NCBI GenBank assembly: GCA_041678625.1
Contig: JBAYNS010000001.1
Location: 1-41,616, forward strand
Source: JBAYNS01 sp041678625
GTDB lineage: Bacteria; Patescibacteriota; Gracilibacteria; Peribacterales; Peribacteraceae
Length of the DNA: 41,616 nucleotides
Reading direction: 5' to 3'
The position numbers were made by a program, and so were the translations under genes. Below are positions 7,782 through 15,145 of the stretch, one piece after another. How positions within the stretch are numbered: position 1 is the stretch's first letter; each line of letters opens with the position of its first letter. The notes under the pieces were generated by a model. That model ran no database searches. It saw nothing but the letters and a program-made list of their open reading frames with translations, and was not told the origin of the DNA.

Positions 7782-9521
7782 TCAACGGAAATAGACATTA
7801 AGGTCTTCCAGCGGGAGATACGGTTTTGCGCAGTCCGGCGGGTCTGCGTAGAACGCAGGGACCAGTGAGACGTAGTGCCAATACGGAATGGCGTGCGTAG
7901 GAACCACGATCACGCGCGCCTCATCGGCAATGTTCTGGAAGGTTTCTTGGAACAGCTGATGGTCTTCACCCAAGTACTTGTGGTCGCTCGGGTTGAATAC
8001 CGGACCGATGGGGGAGTGCGTGGCGAACGCCAGCTTGAGAATCGCATCCATCGCCGCGTAACGTTCGAACCCGCAGTCATCGAGCATCCCGTCGAATCGG
8101 CGTACAACATCGGCGTTTCGATTTACTCCGTACAGAAGTTGTCTGTGAATGTACTCTTGGTTCCAGTGTGGATGATAGAGAAGGACGGTCAGCGCGGCCA
8201 GCACGCCGAGAATGCCGCCGAATACCATGAATTTTTCTGTTGCAGCATACCGGAGGAAAACGAGCACGAGCGCGAAATACAGGGGGACAGTGAACGCCCA
8301 ATACAGATCGCGCATGCCTCCTATTTCCACAATGAGACAGAGAGGCAGCAAAGCGAACATGGCGATCAGCGTATGCGCCGCAAAGTTCCGTTTGTGTTGG
8401 AGATAGAGAACAAACGCAAGCCAGCTGGTAAAGGCAAAGTACTGCGCGATCTTTAGGCTAATGAACGAAGCGAAGTCATCCAGATTCACCTGTTGCGCAA
8501 CTTGGAAAAAGGTGAGGAGTTTCCATGTGAGGTGTAGGAAGAAATATCCCGTCACGGAACCGCAAACGATAAGAAACAAACCGAGGAGATCGCTCCTGCG
8601 TTCTTTCCAAAGCGGAAAGAATATCCACAGTACGATCATTATCAATCCGAATCCCCAAGCATCATAGGCGGTCATGTTGTTGTAGATTACTTTTCGCACG
8701 GAGAAGATTCTCACGTACCAAGGTGCAAACGGATCATTTGAGAGGCGATCCTGAAGCATTGCAGGGAGATACAGTGTGAAATATCCCTTCGCAAATCCAA
8801 GAACCACAAGGCTGCAAAGTCCGATGATTATTGCAAGAAGAAGGGGGAGGACAAAGGCGCGCCAGAATTCCTTTCGGTCCCGTACGATCAAAAGGGTACC
8901 TGCCACAGTCGCAAATACGAACGGTTCCTTCATACCAATTGCGCCCGCAAGAAGTACCGCCCGCAGGAGTGTTGACCGCCATGCGGTGGACGGCGTCCAT
9001 GCCACGTGTAGCAGGTAGAGGCATGCGAAGAACGCGCCAAATACCTCTGTTTGCACTGCTACGGTCCATCTTTGCAGGAAGAGTGACAGAGAGATGCCGA
9101 TGAGGAAAGCTGTGCCGGAAAGCCAGAAGAGTGCAATGCGAGACTGTTCGGTTCTGTGTTGCCGGACGGCATAGATCGTGAGCAGAATGGGGAGCAAGAC
9201 GAGCACGATAATATTCAGAACCGTTACAAGCCACGGTCCTCTCGTCACTACCAAGGACAACGCAGTCAGCAAAAACATGCCCGGCGGTTTCGATTCAAAA
9301 AGATCAACATATGGTGTGAGACCGTTGAGGATTCCTCTGCCCATGATGAAATACGCCGGGGTGTCTGCATCCACGATACCCGTCGCGATCAAAGAAGAAA
9401 CACGCCAGAGGTCATACATGCCCTTTGCGATGGCCAGGATGCCGAAGAAGATGATCACTAAGAGGGCAGTGCGCCGCACTTTATATACAATCGTTCCAGC
9501 GTGAATGTTTATCTGAGACAT
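7782..9521 (-). CDS. Polytopic membrane glycosyltransferase, GT39/PMT_2-like
   Basis: 579 residues if it starts at ATG 9521 (MSQINIHAG); an upstream ATG at 9620 adds 33 residues that look unconserved. About ten or more TM helices. The first periplasmic loop carries the PMT_2/ArnT-like pattern: DADTPAYFIMGRGILNG, then TPYVDLFESKPPG with the acidic residue and K-PPG. Such enzymes use polyprenyl-phosphate sugars on the outer membrane face to glycosylate protein or lipid. A C-terminal soluble part of about 100 residues follows the last helix. No operon partner is adjacent. Acceptor unknown. The family call rests on the loop motif and topology. Confidence 0.75.
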   Translation of the reverse strand: MSQINIHAGTIVYKVRRTALLVIIFFGILAIAKGMYDLWRVSSLIATGIVDADTPAYFIMGRGILNGLTPYVDLFESKPPGMFLLTALSLVVTRGPWLVTVLNIIVLVLLPILLTIYAVRQHRTEQSRIALFWLSGTAFLIGISLSLFLQRWTVAVQTEVFGAFFACLYLLHVAWTPSTAWRSTLLRAVLLAGAIGMKEPFVFATVAGTLLIVRDRKEFWRAFVLPLLLAIIIGLCSLVVLGFAKGYFTLYLPAMLQDRLSNDPFAPWYVRIFSVRKVIYNNMTAYDAWGFGLIMIVLWIFFPLWKERRSDLLGLFLIVCGSVTGYFFLHLTWKLLTFFQVAQQVNLDDFASFISLKIAQYFAFTSWLAFVLYLQHKRNFAAHTLIAMFALLPLCLIVEIGGMRDLYWAFTVPLYFALVLVFLRYAATEKFMVFGGILGVLAALTVLLYHPHWNQEYIHRQLLYGVNRNADVVRRFDGMLDDCGFERYAAMDAILKLAFATHSPIGPVFNPSDHKYLGEDHQLFQETFQNIADEARVIVVPTHAIPYWHYVSLVPAFYADPPDCAKPYLPLEDLNVYFR

Positions 9522-9780
9522 ATGTATGCAAACCGGAACGAGTACAAATCTGTGTCTTGAAGGAAGAACTTCTTCAGCCGGATAGCAGTAGCCAAAATTA
9601 TCGTTTTTCTCATAATGCAAAACATAGTAGCTTCTACGAAGAGTTTCTGTCTATGACAATGTTCCCTGGGAATTGTATATATTGTCCTCTTCGGTTTGCC
9701 GGGAACAGAGCCTGAGGGGCATACACGGAAAAATGGCCTGCTTCAGATCGCTGGAGAAATGGAAGCATCGTATTTTCTTG

Positions 9781-10926
9781 TCACTCCTGTGTAATTTCGT
9801 CCCCTTCATCCGATTGCTGGAGCCGTTGCTCGAATTGATCGAGTAATTGCCTAAGTGTCGTGAGGGTGCCGGTGAGGAGATTTTTTCCGGTCTTCAGTCG
9901 ACTCATCAGATTCTGATCCTCCCGCGTACTTGTGAGGAATCGGGCCAGTCTGGGGTTTATGCGTTCAAGTTGTTCCTTGAACGTACGTTTGCTCTTCTGT
10001 AGGCGCGCATCTGCAACGTGCAGAGTGCCTGCATAGATTTTCAAACATTGCTCTTCGAAGCTATTCTCTCCATTCAACTGGAGCTGGTGATCATCGTTGT
10101 CCTGTGTGCGGGTCCAGAGGATTCCTTCGTCCGGAGTTGCGGTGCCGCAGGCAACGGTAATCGGGCATTCATTGGGGAGTTCCTCATGGAATTCAGCGCG
10201 GAGAGAGGGTCTGGTGAGATCCACAGTCTTGCGAAGGTGTTCATCCTGAGTAATTTCTTTTTGGTATCGATCGCCGACGGCAGTGAGAAAATCGTTTTGG
10301 AGAGGTGCATCTCCCTGCAAAATGATTGCGAATTCATCTCCTCCTATGGCAGTTGGTGTCACGTTCAATCTGTAGTCGCGTTCCAGCCAAAGGCGCGTTG
10401 GACCGCTGGTCTCCGTAAGCACTCTGGAGATTCCCTGGAGGCACAAACCGGTGTTCACATGACCGATGTATTTTCTAATCTGTCTTGTTCCATCCATGTC
10501 GAAAGCGATCAGCCCCATGTGCTTGAGGGTCTCCGGCGATGAAGCATGTTTCATAGCACAGCGTTCGAGGTGTTGCTTCACCAGTAGTTGACCAAACCTC
10601 TGTGATTTAATGCGGTGTTCTGGGGTGGAGTACACGTGATTCCAGAGGATATGCATGACGTGGTCTCGTGTTATTGCTTCGATGTCGCGTGCCGCTTTAT
10701 CGGGGAGTTCTCCCTCACGGGGCAAACCCCCATCAATTCTCTGGAGTGTGATGGAAGCATTAAGAAGCTGCTGCACTCTCTCATTGAGACGGCCCGCCAG
10801 ATAGGCAGTACTGCGCAGATGGTCTGGTTTCGGAAAATCACGCGTGTGCGCTTCCTGCAGCGCATGCATGGTTTCTGCCAGTATCGTATCTCTGCTCTGG
10901 TATGTTTCGGCAGCAAATTTTGGCAT
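9781..10926 (-). CDS. Divergent GGDEF-domain protein
   Basis: 381 residues from ATG 10926 (MPKFAAETYQ); a TTG at 11046 would abut the tRNA and is unlikely. A helical N-terminal region of about 140 residues is followed by a GGDEF-like domain: LIAFDMDGTRQIRKYIGHVN keeps the metal-site Asp and the GH of the canonical D.D.FK..ND..GH, and IGGDEFAIIL keeps the signature intact. No RxxD inhibitory site precedes it. A C-terminal helical region includes LARFLTSTREDQNLMSRLKT. It may make cyclic di-GMP or be a degenerate relative that binds GTP; the changed residues around the FK..N position make catalysis uncertain. No TM or sensor domain recognised. Confidence 0.72.
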   Translation of the reverse strand: MPKFAAETYQSRDTILAETMHALQEAHTRDFPKPDHLRSTAYLAGRLNERVQQLLNASITLQRIDGGLPREGELPDKAARDIEAITRDHVMHILWNHVYSTPEHRIKSQRFGQLLVKQHLERCAMKHASSPETLKHMGLIAFDMDGTRQIRKYIGHVNTGLCLQGISRVLTETSGPTRLWLERDYRLNVTPTAIGGDEFAIILQGDAPLQNDFLTAVGDRYQKEITQDEHLRKTVDLTRPSLRAEFHEELPNECPITVACGTATPDEGILWTRTQDNDDHQLQLNGENSFEEQCLKIYAGTLHVADARLQKSKRTFKEQLERINPRLARFLTSTREDQNLMSRLKTGKNLLTGTLTTLRQLLDQFEQRLQQSDEGDEITQE

Positions 10927-11046
10927 GGTGACGGGCGTGGAGAGGACAGGAAAAAACCTCCAGCGCATCGCGCTCTTGCGCAGCGACGCTGGATACAATA
11001 CTACGGTACACTGCGCATATTTGTCAAATATTTTACTTGTGCTCAA

Positions 11047-11121
11047 TGGAGCGGGCGAGCGGAATCGAACCGCCGTCTTCAGCTTGGAAGGCTGACATAA
11101 TAGCCATTATACGACGCCCGC
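11047..11121 (-). tRNA. tRNA-Gly (anticodon UCC)
   Basis: The minus strand folds as a complete cloverleaf: acceptor GCGGGCG pairing CGCCCGC, D arm GTATAATGGCTATTAT, anticodon loop TTCCAAG region with UCC, T loop TTCGATT, discriminator T, and encoded CCA (11049-11047). It is very close to the E. coli glyT pattern. A damaged second copy follows at 11231-11315. Confidence 0.95.
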
Positions 11122-11230
11122 AGATTTTAAAGATCTTCTCACCATCATTGCCCGCAGCATTCGCAGGCAAGTGGAATCCCTGCGTACTCTGCCTACCGGC
11201 AGGCAGGCGGCAATGTCAGGGGACTGCAGC

Positions 11231-11315
11231 CTTCAGCTTGGAAGGCTGACATAATAGCCATTACCTGTCGGCCGTAGCTCCGCGTCCGCGGAGCGAAGGC
11301 TGATACGACGCCCGC
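11231..11315 (-). pseudogene. Broken tRNA-Gly(UCC) copy interrupted by a palindrome in the D arm
   Basis: 11231-11263 is identical to 11077-11109 of the intact tRNA (33 bp: anticodon arm and D loop), and 11304-11315 is identical to 11110-11121 (the first 12 nt of the tRNA). Between them lies a 40-bp insertion (11264-11303) carrying a palindrome. The T arm and acceptor 3' strand are missing. It cannot make a normal tRNA. Confidence 0.85.
11271..11300. repeat. Palindromic element inside the tRNA-Gly copy
   Basis: GCC-gta-GCTCCGCG-tc-CGCGGAGC-gaa-GGC: an inner 8-bp stem, a three-by-three internal loop, and an outer GC-rich stem. The same layout with loops ttc/tac recurs at 33550-33586, 33783-33814, 36051-36071 and 36279-36306. 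Another palindrome of the TGCCTACCGGCA type lies at about 11189-11206, between the two tRNA copies. Confidence 0.8.
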
Positions 11316-11368
11316 ATGTGGGAGTTAGAGATTGGGAATGAACGTGAGGGCAGGATACTGGAGAACGA

Positions 11369-11668
11369 TCAGTTTTGTGAAGCTCTCTCGATAGTTTTAT
11401 GAATTTTCTCTTCCGTTGGCGCCTTCCATGGATGGCAGGAGAGCAGGCGCCACAGTGCGCGCATCATGCCCAAAACCAGTCCGTAACGCATAATCATCTG
11501 TTGCGCATACTGCGAGCATGTCGGTTCGTGGCGGCAGTATCCGTATGGCCACAGGTACTGTAAAGGACCGTGATCGGGCGAAAGAGTGCGCTGGTAGAGC
11601 GCAATGATGCACAGAGTAAGCGTGCGGGGAAAACGCCAGAAAAATTGCAGAACGTTGCGCATGAGCAT
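11369..11668 (-). CDS. yidD: YidD-family membrane protein insertion factor
   Basis: 99 residues; YidD proteins are usually 70-110. The diagnostic string is present: ALYQRTLSPDH, then CRHEPTCSQYAQQMIMRYG and RLLSCHPW, keeping the C...PTCS.Y and the CHP motifs. An amphipathic N-terminal helix associates with the inner face of the membrane. YidD assists YidC-dependent insertion of membrane proteins. In many bacteria it lies beside rnpA, rpmH and yidC; here it is alone, divergent from the small membrane protein at 11709. A second in-frame ATG lies two codons downstream. Confidence 0.92.
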   Translation of the reverse strand: MLMRNVLQFFWRFPRTLTLCIIALYQRTLSPDHGPLQYLWPYGYCRHEPTCSQYAQQMIMRYGLVLGMMRALWRLLSCHPWKAPTEEKIHKTIERASQN

Positions 11669-11708
11669 GAAGAGCGGTACTCTTCAGTGTACTCTTCCTC
11701 TTTTGCCC

Positions 11709-11978
11709 ATGCTTTCACTAGGCCAACTCTATATCGGGCTTCAGGTTGCGGTGGCGGTGCTCGTTATCGTTCTCCTCTATAATCTCCTTTTTGTTGCGGT
11801 GGATTTACGCAAGATCCTGCGTCGTGTGGACAGCGTAACGCGCCAGCTGGAGGATGTGATCATGCGTCCCATTTCTATGGCGGATGTCATATTCAATTGG
11901 ATTATGGAGTACATAGAGAACGATCAGAAAGCAAAAGAAAAGAAGCAGAAGAAAGACAAAAAATCTGTCAAAAAATAA
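11709..11978 (+). CDS. Small single-TM membrane protein with a lysine-rich tail
   Basis: 89 residues from ATG 11709, preceded by a pyrimidine-rich tract. One TM helix (about residues 8-31, YIGLQVAVAVLVIVLLYNLL) is followed by a short amphipathic region (VDLRKILRRVDSVTRQLEDV) and a strongly basic C-terminus (KAKEKKQKKDKKSVKK). No family recognised. It is probably co-transcribed with the next gene, 11 bp downstream, which encodes another small membrane protein. Confidence 0.7.
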   Translation: MLSLGQLYIGLQVAVAVLVIVLLYNLLFVAVDLRKILRRVDSVTRQLEDVIMRPISMADVIFNWIMEYIENDQKAKEKKQKKDKKSVKK

Positions 11979-11989
11979 CTTTCTTTTCC

Positions 11990-12277
11990 ATGCCAACTCC
12001 ACCTTCTACAGAAAAGCAGTTAATCAAATCCATTGATGAGCTCAATGCCACATTACGTTTGTTTTTGGGGCAGCGCACTATCCTTGGTCGTCCGACCAAA
12101 GTGCTTGGCCTCTACTTTTTACGCGGCGTTCTGTATGGCGTTGGCATTCTCTTTACCATTGTCATTATCGTGCCCATTATCATCTGGCTTTTGCACTGGA
12201 TAGAATGGGTTCCTCTGCTGGGGGATTTCCTTGCACAGGTTGTTGCACGCATGGAACAGGCGATGCAATTACGGTAG
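11990..12277 (+). CDS. Small membrane protein, DUF5665-like
   Basis: 95 residues from ATG 11990 (MPTPPSTEKQLIKSIDELNA), preceded by CTTTCTTTTCC and no Shine-Dalgarno. A helical N-terminal part ends in GRPTKVLGLYFLRGVLYGVG, then a hydrophobic helix (ILFTIVIIVPIIIWLLHWI) and a short tail around PLLGDFLAQVVARM. This resembles DUF5665, small membrane proteins common in CPR genomes with unknown function. Paired with the upstream small membrane gene. Confidence 0.7.
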   Translation: MPTPPSTEKQLIKSIDELNATLRLFLGQRTILGRPTKVLGLYFLRGVLYGVGILFTIVIIVPIIIWLLHWIEWVPLLGDFLAQVVARMEQAMQLR

Positions 12278-12348
12278 AGAGATACTTTTCTCTCATGCCA
12301 AAATCCGCCGGTACAGACAAAGGAAAGAATCTGGAGTCAGTCGGATTC

Positions 12349-12852
12349 TTATAGTACAGGCTGATTGTCGATGAAGACCCGAATGAAGAGGCGCTTGAGA
12401 ACGTCGTAGGATGCTTCCAGCAGATTTGCGAGCAGGGAGTTTAAGCGGCGGATGCGTGCGTAGAGTTCATTGAGTTTGTAGGCAGCACCCGGCCTAGCTG
12501 CACGCCTAGCTGCACGCCGGATATCCTTTTGTAGGAGTTGAACTTCTTTCTCTATGTGCTTAGCCAGCTGCGCGCGCATGATGCGTTCGTCAGGAATAGC
12601 AGCAATAGCCTGATCGCGGGCAGATGTTCCCTGTTGCCCCTGCGCAGTTGCCCCCGTTGTGGCTCCGCCACCGGCGCTACCCAAATCACTTGAGCGATCC
12701 TCACTTACGCGTTCGCTGATTCGATCAAGCAGCGAAAGCGTCTCCAGGAGACCCTCGAGTTTTTTTGGTTGCTGGACAACCAGGGTGCCGTGCATCTCCA
12801 GGGAACTTTCCTGGTTGTGCAGCCCTTTTTCCACTGGCTTCTTGGAGTCCAT
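12349..12852 (-). CDS. Hypothetical protein, two helical regions joined by a Gly/Ala/Gln linker
   Basis: 167 residues. The N-terminal half has a probable amphipathic helix (QPKKLEGLLETLSLLDRISE); a Gly/Ser/Ala/Thr/Gln-rich linker follows (about 60-82); the C-terminal half is a basic coiled-coil-like region ending LLANLLEASYDVLKRLFIRV. A 12-bp tandem repeat (CCTAGCTGCACG twice, about 12494-12517) encodes the duplicated RRAA. No TM, signal or known domain. It lies alone between two plus-strand genes. Confidence 0.6.
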   Translation of the reverse strand: MDSKKPVEKGLHNQESSLEMHGTLVVQQPKKLEGLLETLSLLDRISERVSEDRSSDLGSAGGGATTGATAQGQQGTSARDQAIAAIPDERIMRAQLAKHIEKEVQLLQKDIRRAARRAARPGAAYKLNELYARIRRLNSLLANLLEASYDVLKRLFIRVFIDNQPVL

Positions 12853-12954
12853 TGTTCACATATATTTTCTCTCTTTTTAGCCTAAAAGTCAATTGCAGAT
12901 AAACGCAGAAGATCGTGGTATTCTTCAGTGGTATTTTCCTTACCAGTTGATTTC

Positions 12955-13296
12955 ATGCCTGATGACACTATCTTCCACAAAATTCTCCGAAAGGAAATTC
13001 CTGCAAATGTCGTTTATGAAGATGATGAAGTGCTCGTTTTCAAAGACATCAATCCAAAAGCTACGACACATTTGCTCTTCATCGCAAAAAAAGCGGAGAA
13101 TTTCACTCCTTCCATTGCAGATCTAACAGAAGAGACGGAGCATGTACCGTTACTACTTATTCGCAAAGCACAGCACTTCGCAAAGGACAACGGGATCGAT
13201 GGCTACCAGCTTAAGTTCCACGTTGGAAAGAGCGGGGGGCAGGAAGTGTTCTTCCTCCATCTGCATTTTCTGAGTCAGGAGACTTTAGGAAATTAG
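12955..13296 (+). CDS. HIT-family nucleotide hydrolase with altered first histidine
   Basis: 113 residues, the usual size, from ATG 12955 (MPDDTIFHKILRKEIPANVV), which matches the family N-terminus (IF.kIi..EiPa). DINPKATTHLLFIAKK and KFHVGKSGGQEVFFLHLHFL are typical. The canonical H-x-H-x-H motif reads F-x-H-x-H: the first His is Phe, but the middle, nucleophilic His and the third His remain. HIT proteins hydrolyse AMP-lysine, dinucleoside polyphosphates and similar substrates. The stop codon lies at the edge of the TTAGGAA repeat tract. Convergent with rpsA. Confidence 0.88.
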   Translation: MPDDTIFHKILRKEIPANVVYEDDEVLVFKDINPKATTHLLFIAKKAENFTPSIADLTEETEHVPLLLIRKAQHFAKDNGIDGYQLKFHVGKSGGQEVFFLHLHFLSQETLGN

Positions 13297-13372
13297 GAAC
13301 TAGAAACTAGGAGTTAGGAAGTTAGGAACTAGGAGTTAGGAAGTTAGGAACTAGGAAGTTAGCAAAAATAGG
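13294..13372. repeat. Tandem TTAGGAACTAGGAG-type repeats
   Basis: Degenerate tandem units of TTAGGAAC/TTAGGAAG/TAGGAG from the HIT stop codon onward. The reverse-complement type (CTAACTTCC) occupies 13516-13557 up to and including the S1 stop codon. The two tracts face each other around the palindromic element at 13395-13515. Confidence 0.8.
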
Positions 13373-13394
13373 AAATCGTTGCAGTAATACCTAA

Positions 13395-13515
13395 GGAACC
13401 TCTGAAAAATTACCAAAATGTCATCCTGAGGCCGTTCGAAGGATAGACATTTTGGCTTCTGTACATGGTTCGAGCGACCTCACCATGACAGAAGCCAGAG
13501 TTTTTCAGAGGTTCC
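13395..13515. mobile_element. 121-bp palindromic MITE-like element
   Basis: Perfect 15-bp terminal inverted repeats (13395-13409 and 13501-13515) flanked by a CTAA on each side (13391-13394 and 13516-13519), as for a target duplication. Inside are two hairpins: CCAAAATGTCATCC/GGATAGACATTTTGG (13413-13455) and GGCTTCTGTACATGG/CCATGACAGAAGCC (13454-13496). Their 14-nt loops are reverse complements of each other in 12 of 14 positions, so the whole element is nearly one palindrome. No coding capacity. Confidence 0.75.
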
Positions 13516-13552
13516 CTAACTCCTAACTTCCTATCCTCTATCTCCTAACTTC

Positions 13553-14974
13553 CTAACCTGAATACCCAGCAGCTTCCGCCTCTTTCTCATCTTTAAAGTA
13601 CACGCGATTCTCCTCTTTGATCTTCTTTCCCTGTGCGGAGTCCGCCGCGTAGTACTTCTTACCGGTCTGAGAAGCAACAAAGGCACCACTCTTTGAAGCA
13701 GCTTTCTTTTTCTCAGAAGGAGATTTCTTCGTTGAATCTTCTCCCGTTTCTTTTGTTTCCTTTTCTTCCTTTTTCTCCTTCCCTTCCCTTTTTTCTTTGC
13801 TCTTCGTTGCTTCTAGCTCTGTTTTGCGCTGTGCTTCCTCTTCCTCGCGCTCCTTTTTGATCCGCTCGAGTGTTGCTTTATCAATAGGTTGCAGTGCTTT
13901 GATGGAAAGTCCAATGCGGCGTTCATCAATATCGATATTGATCACCTGTGCATCAACTTTTTGGCCGATAGTGAGCACTTCGGCGGGATCCATAACCTTG
14001 TGATGGGCGAGCTCCGTGAGGTGCACCAGTCCATTGATATCGCTCTCCAGTTTTACAAAGGCGCCGTAATCCGCAAAACGTACCACCGTGCCGGCAACCT
14101 TTTTGCCGACCGGGTAGCGTTCGGCGATCTCTTCCCACGGGTCCTTTGTGAGTTGCTTGATGGATAGAGAGAGTTTGTCGCCATCAATGCCGATCACTTT
14201 CACGGTAACCTTATCGCCGTTCTCTGCGAATTCCGCCGGATTCTTCACGTGTCCCCAGGCAATTTCTGAAATATGCACGAGTCCTTCCAATCCATCGAAT
14301 GCAACGAATAGGCCGAATTTGACGATTCCGGTGACGATACCTTCCTTTGTGTCGCCGATAGTGAGTTTCTCCAGAGACTTGGAGCGCTCCTCTGCCATGG
14401 CTTCGCGTTCGGAAACCACGATTTTCCCGGCCTCCTCATCCATGGTGATAATTTTGATCGTAAAGGTGTGGCCAACGTATTTCTGCAGCCGGCCAATAAT
14501 TTCATTCGCATCAGCGTTGTTCACGCGTGGGTAGTGAGCCGGCGCAAGTTGGCTTACTGGCAGGAATGTACGAATACCATCAATGTTTGCAAGCAGACCT
14601 CCCTTATTAGCTTCCTGCGGGATGAATTTCATAGTTCTCTCGTTGTCGATGAGTTCATGGAAGCGATCCCACGCTTTCTGCTGGCTGGCCATACGCAAGC
14701 TCAGCACCACCATGCCTTCATCATTTTCTTCCTCGAGTACCATGGCCATTACCATGTCGCCGAGTTTGGTGCTGCGGAACGTGTTGAACGAATCACGCAG
14801 CTCACGTCCTGTAACAATACCGGTGGATCCTCCTGGCAGGTCCAAGAGCAATTTATTCTTTCCACGATAGACAACAGCGCCTTCCACAAGTTCACCGGGA
14901 CGGTGAATGACAATAGGAGGGGAAGCCCGAAGAAGGTCTTCCATAATGGTGTTTTTTACTGCAAGAGCGGCCAT
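13553..14974 (-). CDS. rpsA: Ribosomal protein S1 with a C-terminal Ada-like KYY...GY domain
   Basis: 473 residues from ATG 14974; the longer frame to 15055 adds unconserved sequence. Four S1 (OB-fold) repeats at about 25-95, 105-185, 205-275 and 292-362; the last two are clearest (GIVKFGLFVAFDGLEGLVHI; VVRFADYGAFVKLESDINGL). A Lys/Glu-rich linker (about 372-425) is followed by a small domain: FVASQTGKKYYAADSAQGKK then NRVYFKDEKEAEAAGYSG. That tail matches the metal-binding Ada/KYH-type module but lacks its cysteines. S1 recruits mRNAs to the 30S subunit, here probably important because Shine-Dalgarno motifs are scarce. The stop codon falls in a repeat tract. The start is preceded by a pyrimidine-rich leader. 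Confidence 0.9.
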   Translation of the reverse strand: MAALAVKNTIMEDLLRASPPIVIHRPGELVEGAVVYRGKNKLLLDLPGGSTGIVTGRELRDSFNTFRSTKLGDMVMAMVLEEENDEGMVVLSLRMASQQKAWDRFHELIDNERTMKFIPQEANKGGLLANIDGIRTFLPVSQLAPAHYPRVNNADANEIIGRLQKYVGHTFTIKIITMDEEAGKIVVSEREAMAEERSKSLEKLTIGDTKEGIVTGIVKFGLFVAFDGLEGLVHISEIAWGHVKNPAEFAENGDKVTVKVIGIDGDKLSLSIKQLTKDPWEEIAERYPVGKKVAGTVVRFADYGAFVKLESDINGLVHLTELAHHKVMDPAEVLTIGQKVDAQVINIDIDERRIGLSIKALQPIDKATLERIKKEREEEEAQRKTELEATKSKEKREGKEKKEEKETKETGEDSTKKSPSEKKKAASKSGAFVASQTGKKYYAADSAQGKKIKEENRVYFKDEKEAEAAGYSG

Positions 14975-15145
14975 GGTAAAGGGGGGTGCAAGTGGGAGGA
15001 AACAAGAGGAAGGAGGAACGGTGCCCTTGCACGAGCAGCACGCTATCCTCACCAAAAGAGCATCGCAGGAGTTTTAAATAATGTCAAACGAAATGCTCAC
15101 AGAGACTGATGGCATCGTCACAGGTATTTTGCTTTTCCACGCAGC

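Noticed and set aside
7875..8456. 193-codon open frame on the plus strand
   Set aside because: Antisense to the GT39-like gene; very rich in charged residues as expected of a shadow frame.
7410..9650. GTTTCTGTCTAT on both sides of the GT39-like gene as direct repeats of an element
   Set aside because: Only 12 bp match, flanks differ, and neither copy adjoins the gene ends; chance cannot be excluded.
13294..13557. Possible CRISPR array from repeated TTAGGAA units
   Set aside because: Units are short, degenerate and directly tandem without spacers; no cas gene is present.
14468..15109. 213-codon open frame on the plus strand
   Set aside because: Antisense to the S1 gene, whose domains are unambiguous.
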